DNA of 64,000 bases from JAAYAO01 sp051133435 (GCF_051133435.1 NZ_JBPGNY010000004.1:62001-126000); one strand, 5' to 3'; positions 16,452 through 25,141 are shown, counted from the stretch's first letter. Translations and numbers: made by a program. The notes: generated by a model from the sequence alone, not told the origin.

Positions 16452-16588
16452 TTCACGAAGCTCCTTCTCGACTCTGAACTCCCCGAGCGTACCGGGCAAC
16501 ACCCAACCGGAACATCGGCACCACGGCGGGGTACCGAAACCGCCGACCCGGCGACAGGCCCGCGACCCCGGTTCGGCATGATGAGGAC

Positions 16589-18220
16589 ATGGCCCACGAA
16601 CGCGCTGGTCAGCCAGCACTCCCCGAAGATCTGATCGATGTGGACGCCGTGCTCGGCGCCTATTACGACATCGCCCCCGATCCGGACAACCCCGATCAGC
16701 AGGTGGTTTTCGGAACCTCCGGCCATCGCGGCTCGAGCCTGGATGGTGCCTTCAACGACCTGCACATCGCCGCCACCACGCAGGCGATCGTGGAGTACCG
16801 CGCCGGTGAAGGGGTGAGCGGACCGCTGTTCATCGGCAAGGACACCCACGCCCTGTCGTTGCCGGCCTGGCAGACCGCCCTGGAAGTACTGCATGCCAAC
16901 GGGGTGGATGTACGGGCCGAGCGCGCCGACGAGTACACCCCCACCCCGGCGGTGTCCCGGGCGATCGTGGTGCACAACTCGAAGAACTCCGGGCCGAGGG
17001 CCGACGGCATCGTGGTGACGCCCTCGCACAATCCGCCCCGCGATGGTGGGTTCAAGTACAACCCGCCGCACGGAGGCCCGGCCGACAGCGATGCGACCAA
17101 GGTGATCGCCGCCCGGGCCAACGAGTTGATGCGCGACCCGTCCGGGATCAAGCGCACCCCCTATGAGCGGATCGACAGCGAGATCACCCGCTTCGATTAC
17201 CGCACGCCGTACTGCGAAGACCTGATCAATGTGATCGACCTGAACGCGATCTACCGGGCCGGGGTGCGGATCGGCGCCGACCCGATGGGCGGGGCCTCGG
17301 TGCAGTACTGGGAGTACCTGGCGGAGCGTTCGGGGCTGGATCTGACCGTGGTGAACCCGCAGGTCGACCCGACCTGGCGGTTCATGACCCTGGACACCGA
17401 CGGCAAGATCCGGATGGACTGCTCCTCCCCCGATGCGATGGCCTCGTTGATCACCAACCGCGACGCCTTCGACATCTCCACCGGTAACGACGCCGATGCC
17501 GACCGACACGGCATCGTCACCCCCGACGCCGGGCTGATGAACCCCAATGCCTATCTCGCGGTCGCGATCGGGTATCTGTTCGCCCATCGTCCGGGTTGGC
17601 CGGCCGATGCCGGCATCGGCAAGACCCTGGTGTCCTCGTCGATGATCGACCGGGTCGCCGACGAGCTCGGCCGCAGGCTGGTAGAGGTGCCGGTGGGCTT
17701 CAAGTGGTTCGTGCCCGGCCTGGGTGACGGGTCGATCGGGTTCGGTGGCGAGGAATCGGCCGGGGCCTCCTTCCTGACCCGCGACGGGGAGACCTGGACC
17801 ACCGACAAGGACGGCATCATTCTGGACCTGCTGGCCGCCGAGATCCTCGCGGTCACCGGCAAGAGCCCCAGCCAGTTGTACGCCGAACTCGTCGACCGCC
17901 ACGGTGCCCCCTTCTACGCCCGCCGCGATGCCGACGCGAACCGGGAGCAGAAGGCCCGACTGTCGGCACTGAGTTCCGAGGACGTGCAGGCCGAGACCCT
18001 GGCCGGGGAACCGATCACCGCGGTACTCACCGAGGCCCCGGGCAACAATGCCGCGATCGGCGGACTGAAGGTGACCACCGAATCGGCCTGGTTCGCCGCG
18101 CGTCCCTCGGGCACCGAGGACAAGTACAAGATCTACGCCGAATCGATGACCAGCGAGGAGCATCTGGCTCAGGTACAGGCCGAGGCCCAAGAACTCGTCA
18201 ACCAGGTTCTGGAGGGCTGA
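16589..18220 (+). CDS. pgm: Phosphoglucomutase, alpha-D-glucose phosphate-specific
   Basis: This 543-residue phosphohexomutase interconverts glucose 1-phosphate and glucose 6-phosphate, joining GlgP and the glucan cycle to central metabolism. Motifs in order are VVFGTSGHRGSSLDGAF, IVVTPSHNPPRDGGFKYNPP (phosphoserine loop), STGNDADADRHG (metal loop), GFGGEESAGASF (sugar loop) and RPSGTEDKYKIY (phosphate loop). Length and motif set match the single-domain-type bacterial Pgm. CATGAT (16577-16582) precedes the ATG by 6 bases, and GAGG also precedes it, so either leaderless or leadered initiation is possible. It is convergent with marR, with a 4-bp gap. Confidence 0.95.
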   Translation: MAHERAGQPALPEDLIDVDAVLGAYYDIAPDPDNPDQQVVFGTSGHRGSSLDGAFNDLHIAATTQAIVEYRAGEGVSGPLFIGKDTHALSLPAWQTALEVLHANGVDVRAERADEYTPTPAVSRAIVVHNSKNSGPRADGIVVTPSHNPPRDGGFKYNPPHGGPADSDATKVIAARANELMRDPSGIKRTPYERIDSEITRFDYRTPYCEDLINVIDLNAIYRAGVRIGADPMGGASVQYWEYLAERSGLDLTVVNPQVDPTWRFMTLDTDGKIRMDCSSPDAMASLITNRDAFDISTGNDADADRHGIVTPDAGLMNPNAYLAVAIGYLFAHRPGWPADAGIGKTLVSSSMIDRVADELGRRLVEVPVGFKWFVPGLGDGSIGFGGEESAGASFLTRDGETWTTDKDGIILDLLAAEILAVTGKSPSQLYAELVDRHGAPFYARRDADANREQKARLSALSSEDVQAETLAGEPITAVLTEAPGNNAAIGGLKVTTESAWFAARPSGTEDKYKIYAESMTSEEHLAQVQAEAQELVNQVLEG

Positions 18221-18224
18221 GGGC

Positions 18225-18722
18225 TCAGAAGTCGCCGGCCGCCTGACGCGGGGCGATCAGCAGGGTGGAGAGCTGATCGGCCTGCTCCGGGCTGAGCGCG
18301 TCGAGAAAGAACTTGGCCTCGCAGATCAGTTGGGTGGCTTGTTCGGCGATCTCGCGTCCCTGCTCGGTGATCACCGCGATCGCCGCCCGGCCGTCGGCGG
18401 GGTGGGGTTCCCGGGTGATCAGCCCGGCGGCCACCAGACGCTGCACCAGGGAACTGACCGAGGTGGCGTGCACCTGCAGCCGCTCCCCCACGATGCTCAG
18501 CGGCAACGATCCGCGCTTGGAGAACTGCAGCAGTACCAGCACCTCGTAGCGGGCGAAAGTGAGCCGCAGCGGACGCAGCAACTCGTCCAGTTGGGTGATC
18601 ACGAGCTGGTGCACCCGCATCAGGGAGGTGACCGCGCGCATCCGTTCCGCCTCCGGGTAACGCTGGGCCCAGGTCTGGGCCGCCCGGTCGATCGGGTCGA
18701 AGGGCAGCGGCTTGGTGCTCAT
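18225..18722 (-). CDS. MarR family transcriptional regulator
   Basis: This 165-residue protein has a central winged helix (FARYEVLVLLQFSKRG, SLPLSIVGERLQVHATSVSS) and the wing segment REPHPADGRAAIAVIT. MarR proteins are dimeric repressors that usually respond to phenolic or oxidising ligands; the ligand here is unknown. Its ATG overlaps the stop of the upstream PH-domain gene as ATGA (18719-18722), so the two are translationally coupled and the regulator may sense or control that membrane protein. Confidence 0.9.
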   Translation of the reverse strand: MSTKPLPFDPIDRAAQTWAQRYPEAERMRAVTSLMRVHQLVITQLDELLRPLRLTFARYEVLVLLQFSKRGSLPLSIVGERLQVHATSVSSLVQRLVAAGLITREPHPADGRAAIAVITEQGREIAEQATQLICEAKFFLDALSPEQADQLSTLLIAPRQAAGDF

Positions 18723-19240
18723 CGGTGCCGCGCTCCGGCACCGCGCAGGCCGGCCCGGGCCAGCACCCGCTGAATCGTCAGGTCGCGCTCGTCGGGGCGT
18801 CCGACATACCGGATCTCACGCAGACCCTGGTCCTGGGCGGCCGATTCGAAGATGAAGTGGCCGTAGCCGAAGATCCGGCCCAGCAGCGGTTTGGCCACCG
18901 CAATGTCCAGGATTCGGCTCATCGGCATGGTGGCCAGGTGCCGGTCGAAGATGCCGCGCACCCGGAAGACCCGCATGTTGGTGATCACGAAACGGTCCAT
19001 GTGCACCTCCTGCACCTTCACCAGACCGATGATCACCACGACGATCCCGATGATCGCGAAGATCCACCAGAAGGCGCCCACCAGGGGCATCAGGGCGAAC
19101 AGCACGGTGCCACCGAGCACGATCAGCACCGGTTTGATCAGCGCCACCGGATGCCGTCGCACCTCGTCGACGATGACCTCACCCTCGTCCTCGATCAGGT
19201 GGCGTTCCACCCGGGGATGCAGCCAACTGCTCGCGTCCAT
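18719..19240 (-). CDS. PH-domain (bPH2/YdbS-like) membrane protein
   Basis: This 173-residue protein starts with a short cytoplasmic segment (HPRVERHLIEDEGEVIVDEV), then two membrane helices (about residues 32-53 and 56-75), then a bacterial pleckstrin-homology domain with MDRFVITNMRVFRVRGIF and SRILDIAV, the conserved bPH2 pattern. Function is unknown; relatives sit in the inner membrane. It lies 15 bp after a 53-residue membrane protein gene and overlaps marR by 4 bp, so the three form one operon. Confidence 0.85.
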   Translation of the reverse strand: MDASSWLHPRVERHLIEDEGEVIVDEVRRHPVALIKPVLIVLGGTVLFALMPLVGAFWWIFAIIGIVVVIIGLVKVQEVHMDRFVITNMRVFRVRGIFDRHLATMPMSRILDIAVAKPLLGRIFGYGHFIFESAAQDQGLREIRYVGRPDERDLTIQRVLARAGLRGAGARHR

Positions 19241-19255
19241 GCCCAGCTCCGCCGG

Positions 19256-19417
19256 TCACCAGCCCTCGGCGAGCGCGGTGAAGAACCGTCCGATCGCAGC
19301 GAACCCGTTGAAGAAACCACGTACCGCCGCAGCGGCATCCTCGGGCCGGGTGAAGAGGTAAAAGAGCGCGAAAGCCACCACCAGCACGATCAGTACTCGC
19401 TTGATCCAGGTGCTCAT
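19256..19417 (-). CDS. 53-residue single-pass membrane protein
   Basis: This small gene reads MSTWIKRVLIVLVVAFALFY at its N-terminus: a short positive cap (K6, R7) and then a hydrophobic helix to about residue 22. An amphipathic stretch rich in Phe and Ala follows, ending in EGW. GGAG lies 9 bases before the ATG. It is the first gene of the run leading to the PH-domain protein and marR. I do not recognise the family; the SD, helix and operon spacing make it a credible gene. Confidence 0.65.
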   Translation of the reverse strand: MSTWIKRVLIVLVVAFALFYLFTRPEDAAAAVRGFFNGFAAIGRFFTALAEGW

Positions 19418-19599
19418 TCGTGGTCTCCAAAACGGTCCGGGGGAAGGCGGGTTCGATGACGAACCCAGGACTCAATCACTTTCATACACGCCCGGGCGGG
19501 CGAACCGCGCCACGCCACGCCGCCGCGTGCCTTTTCGAGGCGCAGTTCGTGCCCCACCCCGCCCGATCCCGCCCGGGTGGGGAGTTCTAGGCTGAAGTC

Positions 19600-20043
19600 A
19601 TGACTGATGCCAACGAATCGCTGTTTGTGTGCGTCGACCACGTCGGCCTTGCCGTCCCCGATCTGGACGAAGCCATCAAGTTCCACACCGAGGTGATGGG
19701 CTGGCGCGTGGTGCACCGCGAGGTCAACGAGGAACAAGGGGTCGAGGAGGCGATGATCGCCACCGGCGACAACACCGAGACCGCTGCCGAACTGCAGTTG
19801 CTGGCCCCGTTGAACGAGGAATCGACGATCGCGAAGTTCCTCGATCGCAACGGCCCCGGCATGCAGCAGATGGCCTACCGGGTGGAGAACATCGATCGGG
19901 CGTGCGAGGTGCTGCGCGAACGCGGCATGCGCCTGCTCTACCCCGAGCCGCGGCGCGGCACGGCGAACTCGCGGATCAACTTCGTGCACCCCAAGGACGC
20001 CCGCGGTGTGCTGTTGGAGATCGTGGAACGCGCCGAGCACTGA
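19600..20043 (+). CDS. mce: Methylmalonyl-CoA epimerase
   Basis: This 147-residue vicinal-oxygen-chelate protein interconverts (2S)- and (2R)-methylmalonyl-CoA between the carboxylase and the B12-dependent mutase. The N-terminal VDHVGLAVPDLDEAIKFH carries the first metal His, and QLLAPLNEESTIAKFLDRNG plus GVLLEIVE, with the metal Glu, are typical for epimerases. TAGGCT (19588-19593) is 6 bases before the ATG with no Shine-Dalgarno, so a leaderless mRNA is likely. It fits the cobalamin adenosyltransferase at 27.8 kb. Confidence 0.93.
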   Translation: MTDANESLFVCVDHVGLAVPDLDEAIKFHTEVMGWRVVHREVNEEQGVEEAMIATGDNTETAAELQLLAPLNEESTIAKFLDRNGPGMQQMAYRVENIDRACEVLRERGMRLLYPEPRRGTANSRINFVHPKDARGVLLEIVERAEH

Positions 20044-20077
20044 CCGGTTCCCACCGGTCAACTAGGGTTGGCCACGC

Positions 20078-20143
20078 ATGACCGACTTTCCCCAATCGGA
20101 GGAGTACGAGCGATGGCCGCCGATGAGCATGGACTGGACCTGA
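20078..20143 (+). CDS. Possible 21-residue upstream ORF before the coiled-coil gene
   Basis: An ATG at 20078 opens a 21-codon frame starting MTDFPQSEEY and overlapping the next gene by 31 bases in another frame. TAGGGT (20063-20068) ends 9 bases before it, placing the probable transcript start within a few bases of this ATG. The Shine-Dalgarno of the main gene lies inside the ORF. It may be chance; no conservation can be judged here. Confidence 0.25.
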   Translation: MTDFPQSEEYERWPPMSMDWT

Positions 20144-21408
20144 TCACCGAGACGGTCAGTGCTGCCGGCAGTTTTCCGGTGGTGCTGCGCGGATACGACC
20201 GCCACGCGGTCGATGATTACCTGCGGTCCCTGGAATCACAGTTACTGCAGCGCACCCGCCAGGTGCACCAACTGGAAGCGGCCGTCGCGGAACTGGCCGA
20301 ACAGGAGCCGACGCAGCAATCGTCCGACCTGTCCTTGGACACCGAGGAGGCCGCCGGACATGCCGGGGTGATGCTGAGCAGCGCCCGGGCCCGTGCGGAG
20401 GAACTGATCGCCGAGGGGCATCGCAAGGCCGAGGCGACGATGAACGACGCCAACCTGGCCGCCGAGCAGATTCGCCAGATCGCCGAACGCGACGCCGAGG
20501 ACACCCGCCTGGCCGCCACCATGGAACTGCGTGAGGTGCGCGACCGGGTCAACTCCCGCAGCCAGGAGCAGCTCAACGCCGCCAAGTCCGAGGGTGATCT
20601 GCTGTTGGAAGCGGCCCGCAAGGAAGCCGAATCGGTGACCGCCGATGCCAAGACCCGGGCCGAGTCGATGGTGGCCACCGCCAAGGCCGAGGCCGATGCC
20701 CTGGTGCAACGCGCCACCGCCGAAGCCGCACGGTTGACCGCCGAGGCCGCCGAGCAGCGCGACGAAGTGCTCAGCCGGATCGCCACCGAACAGAGCGAGG
20801 CCGGTCAGCGGATCAACGGCATGCTCGCCGAGGCCAGGGCCGGCCACGAGGATGCCCTGGCCCGGTTGCGCACCGAAACCGAGACCGCCGCCGAGGTGCG
20901 TGCCGATGCCTTGGCCGAGGCCGAACGGATCCGGGTCACCGCGGTGCGCGAGGCCCAGGAACACCTCAACAAGCTGGAAGCGGTGCTGAAGTCGCGGCGT
21001 GCCCAGGCCCAGGCCGAGTGGCGACGGCACCAGTTGGCGCTGCGGGAGCAGACCGATGTGCTGCTGCAGCGACGTCAGGCCCTGGCAGCCCAGTTGGAGG
21101 CCGCGGCCGCGATGGCCACCGAGCTTGCCTCCGGTGGCTTGGCCGAGGTCGATATGGACGGGTTGATGCGAGATCTGCCCGAACCCGAGCCGCTGCCGGA
21201 TTCGGTACTGGCGATGCCCGAGACACCGGAGCTCTCGGAGGTGGAGGACGCGGGTGAACCGGCCGAACAGGATGCTGGGGTCGAACCGGCTGAGTCGGTC
21301 GAGGAGCAGCCCGAATCCGAGGAGCAGCCTGAATCCGTGGAGCAGGCCGAACTCGACACCGACGACGAGCCGACCGCAGTGCTCAGCCGCGATTCCGAGC
21401 ACGCCTGA
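20113..21408 (+). CDS. DivIVA/FilP-like coiled-coil cytoskeletal protein
   Basis: This 431-residue protein begins with a DivIVA-like hook (FPVVLRGYDRHAVDDYLRSL), then a long Ala/Glu/Arg-rich coiled coil (about residues 40-345), then a Pro/Glu-rich acidic tail with repeated EEQPE-type units. The hook and its place beside methylmalonyl-CoA epimerase resemble FilP/Scy of Streptomyces, which organise polar growth. That identity is inference; a general DivIVA-domain protein is the safer label. ATG 20113 follows GGAGGAG with 8 bases between; the open frame upstream to 20068 has no support. Confidence 0.8.
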   Translation: MAADEHGLDLITETVSAAGSFPVVLRGYDRHAVDDYLRSLESQLLQRTRQVHQLEAAVAELAEQEPTQQSSDLSLDTEEAAGHAGVMLSSARARAEELIAEGHRKAEATMNDANLAAEQIRQIAERDAEDTRLAATMELREVRDRVNSRSQEQLNAAKSEGDLLLEAARKEAESVTADAKTRAESMVATAKAEADALVQRATAEAARLTAEAAEQRDEVLSRIATEQSEAGQRINGMLAEARAGHEDALARLRTETETAAEVRADALAEAERIRVTAVREAQEHLNKLEAVLKSRRAQAQAEWRRHQLALREQTDVLLQRRQALAAQLEAAAAMATELASGGLAEVDMDGLMRDLPEPEPLPDSVLAMPETPELSEVEDAGEPAEQDAGVEPAESVEEQPESEEQPESVEQAELDTDDEPTAVLSRDSEHA

Positions 21409-21453
21409 GCCGACTACCACGACGGTGCCCGCATGCCGGGTACAGTGCCCGGC

Positions 21454-22167
21454 GTGCGCATCGTGATTGCCCGCTGTCAGGTCGACTACTCCGGACGCCT
21501 CACCGCCCACCTGCCGATGGCCACCAGGGTCATCATGGTGAAGGCGGACGGCTCGGTGCTGGTGCACTCCGACGGCGGTTCCTACAAGCCGTTGAACTGG
21601 ATGAGCCCGCCCTGCCGGCTGACCACCCGTCCGGCCCCCGAAGACCTGGCAGCGGTGGTGGGTGCCGAACAGGACGCCGCCCTCACCGAGGTGTGGGAGG
21701 TCGTCGGCAAGGACGGCGACACCCTGCAGATCGCGATCGCGGAGGTCTTCGGCGACTACACCCATGACCTGGGGGTCGACCCCGGGTTGCAGAAGGACGG
21801 GGTGGAGGCACACCTGCAGGAACTGCTCGCCGAGAATGTCACCACGCTGGGCACCGGTTGGCGGCTGGTGCGCCGCGAGTATCAAACCCCGATCGGCCCG
21901 GTCGACCTGTTGTGCCGCGACGACGACGGGATGACTGTGGCGGTGGAGATCAAGCGACGCGGCGGCATCGACGGGGTGGAACAACTCACCCGGTACCTGG
22001 AGATGCTGAACCGCGACCCGCTGTTGCGTCCGGTACGCGGGGTGTTCGCCGCCCAGCAGATCAAACCCCAGGCCCGCACGCTGGCCGAAGACCGCGGCAT
22101 CACCTGCCTCACCCTCGACTACGACGCCCTGCGCGGCATGGACAACGCCGAGGACCGCCTCTTCTGA
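21454..22167 (+). CDS. nucS: Endonuclease NucS (EndoMS), non-canonical mismatch repair
   Basis: This 237-residue nuclease cuts both strands at certain mismatches and replaces MutSL in most actinobacteria. The N-domain shows ARCQVDYSGRLTAHLP and YKPLNWMSPP. The RecB-like nuclease core reads GPVDLLCRDDDGMTVAVEIK, giving D151, E165 and K167 as catalytic residues. The extreme C-terminus EDRLF resembles the proposed beta-clamp motif of this family. GTG 21454 is chosen because family members begin at this point and TACAGT (21441-21446) lies 7 bases upstream. Confidence 0.95.
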   Translation: MRIVIARCQVDYSGRLTAHLPMATRVIMVKADGSVLVHSDGGSYKPLNWMSPPCRLTTRPAPEDLAAVVGAEQDAALTEVWEVVGKDGDTLQIAIAEVFGDYTHDLGVDPGLQKDGVEAHLQELLAENVTTLGTGWRLVRREYQTPIGPVDLLCRDDDGMTVAVEIKRRGGIDGVEQLTRYLEMLNRDPLLRPVRGVFAAQQIKPQARTLAEDRGITCLTLDYDALRGMDNAEDRLF

Positions 22168-22230
22168 GGGCCCATGACCAGTTTCTCCCCCGTGTACGAC
22201 CGCGTGTCGTAACCGTGAAACACTCGAGCA

Positions 22231-23424
22231 ATGACTGAAGCAGTGGTTGCGGTAATCGGACTGGGCGCCATGGGCGCAGGCATCGCCGAGGTGTTCGCGA
22301 AAGCGGGACATCCGGTGGTGGGCATCGAGTACAACGACGAGGCGCTGGAGCGCGGCCGGGGCATTCTCTCGACGTCGGTGGATCGCGCCGTGGCCAAGGA
22401 CAAGCTCAGCGCCGAGGATCGCGACGCCCTGCTCGAGCGGATCACCTGGACCACCTCCACCCCCGACGGGGTGCGTGAGGCCGACCTGGTGATCGAGGCG
22501 GTCAACGAGAACCCCGACCTCAAGGCCTCGATCTTCTCGGTGGTCGATCAGCACGCCCCCGCCGATGCGGTGCTCGCCACCAACACCTCCTCGCTGTCGA
22601 TCACCGCGATCGCCGCCGCCACCAGCCGCCCCGAGCAGGTGATCGGCATTCACTTCTTCAACCCCGCTCCGGTGCAGAAGCTGGTCGAGGTGATCCGGGC
22701 CCCGCGCACCGGTGCGGCGACCATCGAACGTGCCGTCGAGTTGCTGCGCGCGGTGGGCAAGTCGCCGATCGTGTGTGCCGACCGGGCCGGCTTCATCGTG
22801 AACTACCTGCTGCTGGGCTATCTGAACCACGCGGCGCGGCTCTACCAGGACGGCTTCGCCGACCGCGATGTGATGGACGCGGTGATGGTCGAGCAGGCCG
22901 GATACCCGATGGGGCCGTTCACCCTGCTCGACATGGTCGGCCTGGACGTCGCCCATTCGGCCCTGGTGCGGATGCACTCCGAAACCGGCGACCGGCTGCA
23001 CGCCCCCGCCGCGGTGCTGACCCAACTGGTCGCCGCCGGCATGCTCGGCCGCAAAACCGGCCGCGGCTTCCACAATCACCAGGAGGGCTCCGACGAGGGG
23101 CCGGTCACCTGGGCCGAGATCGACGTGCCGACCCGGGAGGCCGAGCTCCCGATGGCTCTGGTCGCGCCGTACCTGAACGACGTGTTGAACATGGTCGGCC
23201 GACGTTACGCCACCCCGAACGACATCGACACCGGGATGGCCCTGGGCTGCCGGATGCCGAAGCCGTTCGATGTGATCGCCGAGATCGGTCCGGTCGCCCT
23301 GCTGGAGGCCCAGCGGGCGATTCACGCCGAGACCGGCGAGCCCGCACACCGTCCGGCCCGGCTGTTGGAGGAGTTGGCCGCCGCCGACGATCCGGCCGCC
23401 GCGCTGACGGCGCTGCGGGGCTGA
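22231..23424 (+). CDS. 3-hydroxyacyl/3-hydroxybutyryl-CoA dehydrogenase
   Basis: This 397-residue enzyme oxidises (3S)-hydroxyacyl-CoA with NAD(P). The Rossmann motif is AVIGLGAMGAGIAEVFAKAG, followed by ATNTSSLSITAIA and GIHFFNPAPVQKLVEVI, which carries the catalytic His. The C-terminal dehydrogenase domain is duplicated: the second copy (about residues 300-390) includes MVGRRYATPNDIDTGMALG. This tandem form explains the length compared with about 280 residues for the single-domain enzyme. It may work with the enoyl-CoA hydratase at the left edge. Confidence 0.92.
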   Translation: MTEAVVAVIGLGAMGAGIAEVFAKAGHPVVGIEYNDEALERGRGILSTSVDRAVAKDKLSAEDRDALLERITWTTSTPDGVREADLVIEAVNENPDLKASIFSVVDQHAPADAVLATNTSSLSITAIAAATSRPEQVIGIHFFNPAPVQKLVEVIRAPRTGAATIERAVELLRAVGKSPIVCADRAGFIVNYLLLGYLNHAARLYQDGFADRDVMDAVMVEQAGYPMGPFTLLDMVGLDVAHSALVRMHSETGDRLHAPAAVLTQLVAAGMLGRKTGRGFHNHQEGSDEGPVTWAEIDVPTREAELPMALVAPYLNDVLNMVGRRYATPNDIDTGMALGCRMPKPFDVIAEIGPVALLEAQRAIHAETGEPAHRPARLLEELAAADDPAAALTALRG

Positions 23425-23459
23425 GCTGCGTCCCTGAGCGGCGCGACTAGGCTGGCGAT

Positions 23460-23732
23460 ATGGCCAAACGTCCCAGCAAACACGCGCGCCCACACCGTCC
23501 GCTGTCGACCGGGTGGGCGCGCGGGGTGGAGCGACGGGACGGCGACTGGGTGGTGCGTGACGTTCCGGCCGACCGGGCCACCAAGGACTACCGCTGCCCC
23601 GGCTGCCAGGGCCTGATTCGTTCCGGAACCGCCCATGTGGTGGCCTGGCGGGCCGAACCACCCCTGGGGCACACCTCGGCGGTGGAACACCGCCGGCACC
23701 ACCACACCGGATGCTGGGAGCGGATCCGATGA
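23460..23732 (+). CDS. Conserved actinobacterial small zinc-ribbon-like protein
   Basis: This 90-residue protein carries CPGCQGLIRSG, then HVVAWRAEPP and a His-rich HRRHHHTGCW tail. The CxxC with the late His/Cys could bind one zinc. Homologues are often labelled ATP/GTP-binding proteins, but no nucleotide motif is visible here, so I do not adopt that name. TAGGCT (23448-23453) lies 6 bases before the ATG, suggesting a leaderless mRNA. The stop overlaps the next start (ATGA), coupling it to the hydrolase. Confidence 0.75.
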   Translation: MAKRPSKHARPHRPLSTGWARGVERRDGDWVVRDVPADRATKDYRCPGCQGLIRSGTAHVVAWRAEPPLGHTSAVEHRRHHHTGCWERIR

Positions 23733-24562
23733 GCCTGCCCGAACCACGGGAACAGGACCTGACCGCCGGGCGCCTGCTCAACAGCCACCGGCACCTGCCC
23801 GAGCAGACCGATCAGGACACCCCCCGGGTGGTCTTCGCGCACGGGTTGTTCGGCCGGGGCCGGAACTGGGATCAGATCGGCAAGGCGTTGGCCGCCCGCG
23901 GCGCGATCAGCATTCAGCTCGACCTGCCCAACCACGGCCAGTCGCCGTGGACCGACACCTTCGACTATGTGCAACTCGCCGACCAGGTGGCCGGGTTCAT
24001 CCGGCGCGAGGGGCCGTCGATTCTGGTCGGGCATTCGATGGGCGGCAAGATTTCCATGCTGGCCGCCCTGCGCCACCCCGATCTGATCCGCAAGTTGGTG
24101 GTGGTGGACATCCCACCGGGCAACTCGGCCGGGGTCAGCAACTTCACCAAGTACATCGACGATCTGTTGTCGATCGATCTGAGTTCGCTGCGCAGCCGCC
24201 GCGATGCCGAGGAGCAACTGGCGGCCCGGGAGTCGAGCGCCATGGTGCGGGCCTTCCTGCTGCAGAACCTGCGCCGCACCGATGGTTGGTCCTGGGAGCC
24301 GAACCTGGAACTGCTGCGCGAGGCCCTGCCCGAGATCGGCGGCTGGCCGGACTATCACGGCCCGCCCTACCCCGAACCGGTGTTGTGGTTGAACGGTGCC
24401 GATTCGCCCTATGTCCAACCCGAGCACGAAGCACTGATGCGCGAGCTGTTTCCGGCCACCCGGCAGGTACGGGTGAAGGGAGCCGGGCACTGGGTACACT
24501 CCCAAAAACCCGAACTGGTCACCTCCATCCTCAGCCAGTTCATTTTCGGAGGAAACACATGA
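23729..24562 (+). CDS. Alpha/beta-fold hydrolase
   Basis: This 277-residue esterase/lipase-type protein shows VVFAHGLFGRGRNWDQIGKAL (oxyanion hole), LVGHSMGGKISM (nucleophile Ser), WLNGADSPYVQPE (Asp) and VKGAGHWVHSQKPE (His), a complete triad in the YbfF-like arrangement. The substrate is unknown. Both ends overlap neighbours by ATGA, so it is the middle gene of a three-gene coupled operon. Confidence 0.88.
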   Translation: MSLPEPREQDLTAGRLLNSHRHLPEQTDQDTPRVVFAHGLFGRGRNWDQIGKALAARGAISIQLDLPNHGQSPWTDTFDYVQLADQVAGFIRREGPSILVGHSMGGKISMLAALRHPDLIRKLVVVDIPPGNSAGVSNFTKYIDDLLSIDLSSLRSRRDAEEQLAARESSAMVRAFLLQNLRRTDGWSWEPNLELLREALPEIGGWPDYHGPPYPEPVLWLNGADSPYVQPEHEALMRELFPATRQVRVKGAGHWVHSQKPELVTSILSQFIFGGNT

Positions 24563-24702
24563 CCTGGTTGCCGCTGCTCGACGTCGCCCCCGACCCGATC
24601 ACCGATCCCTCCCGGTTCGGGCCCTTGGCGGTGATTCTGCTGCTGGCAGTGGTGGTGGTGATCGTGCTGATCATCGTGTTGCGCAAGATTCGCGGCCGCT
24701 GA
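24559..24702 (+). CDS. 47-residue single-pass membrane protein
   Basis: The ATG overlaps the hydrolase stop (ATGA), and GGAGG precedes it by about 7 bases. The N-terminal half is Pro/Asp-rich and probably outside the membrane; residues about 23-41 form one hydrophobic helix (AVILLLAVVVVIVLIIVL) followed by a basic RKIRGR end, so an N-out, C-in orientation is likely. Family not recognised. Confidence 0.65.
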   Translation: MTWLPLLDVAPDPITDPSRFGPLAVILLLAVVVVIVLIIVLRKIRGR

Positions 24703-24704
24703 GC

Positions 24705-25061
24705 TCAGAAGAAGACCAGGCCGACCAGCGCCGAGCCGGCATTGGCGCCGACCGCGTAGAGCAGGGCCGTCACCCACGGCTCCCGCACCCCGGACTTGCT
24801 CAGCACGAGCGCGGCCACCAAGACCTCGACCAGCACCGCCGCCAGTTCGGCCCACGCCCAGGTGCGCCAGGTCGGATCGGCGTTGGTCACCCGCCACACC
24901 ACCGGGTGGGTCAACAGGTTCAGCACCAGGGTCAGCCCGAGGGCGAGCAGCACGGTGCGCCTGCGCCTTCTCGGCCGCTCGGGCCGAGCGGAGCGCTCAC
25001 CGAACAGGCACCACAACCACCAGGGCGCCTCCAGCAGGCAGGTGAGCCAGAACGCGAGCAC
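24705..25061 (-). CDS. Small polytopic membrane protein, function unknown
   Basis: This 118-residue protein has about four hydrophobic segments (starting LAFWLTCLLEAPWWLWCLF, then TVLLALGLTLVLNLLTHPVV, then two in the second half) and an Arg-rich loop at about residues 24-36. The GTG start at 25061 has TAGGAT (25072-25067) 5 bases upstream, a leaderless arrangement. It converges on the gene before with a 2-bp gap. I do not recognise the family. Confidence 0.65.
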   Translation of the reverse strand: MLAFWLTCLLEAPWWLWCLFGERSARPERPRRRRRTVLLALGLTLVLNLLTHPVVWRVTNADPTWRTWAWAELAAVLVEVLVAALVLSKSGVREPWVTALLYAVGANAGSALVGLVFF

Positions 25062-25141
25062 GCCCCATCCTAGGCCGCAGGCTTCGGGTACGCTCGCCGA
25101 GGACCCGGACCACGGAGTCCTCCCCCACGCAGGAACGGTAC

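Noticed and set aside
20242..23781. 1179-codon minus-strand frame across the coiled-coil gene, nucS and the dehydrogenase
   Set aside because: It spans three well-supported plus-strand genes and shows only low-complexity Gly/His/Leu/Arg translation.
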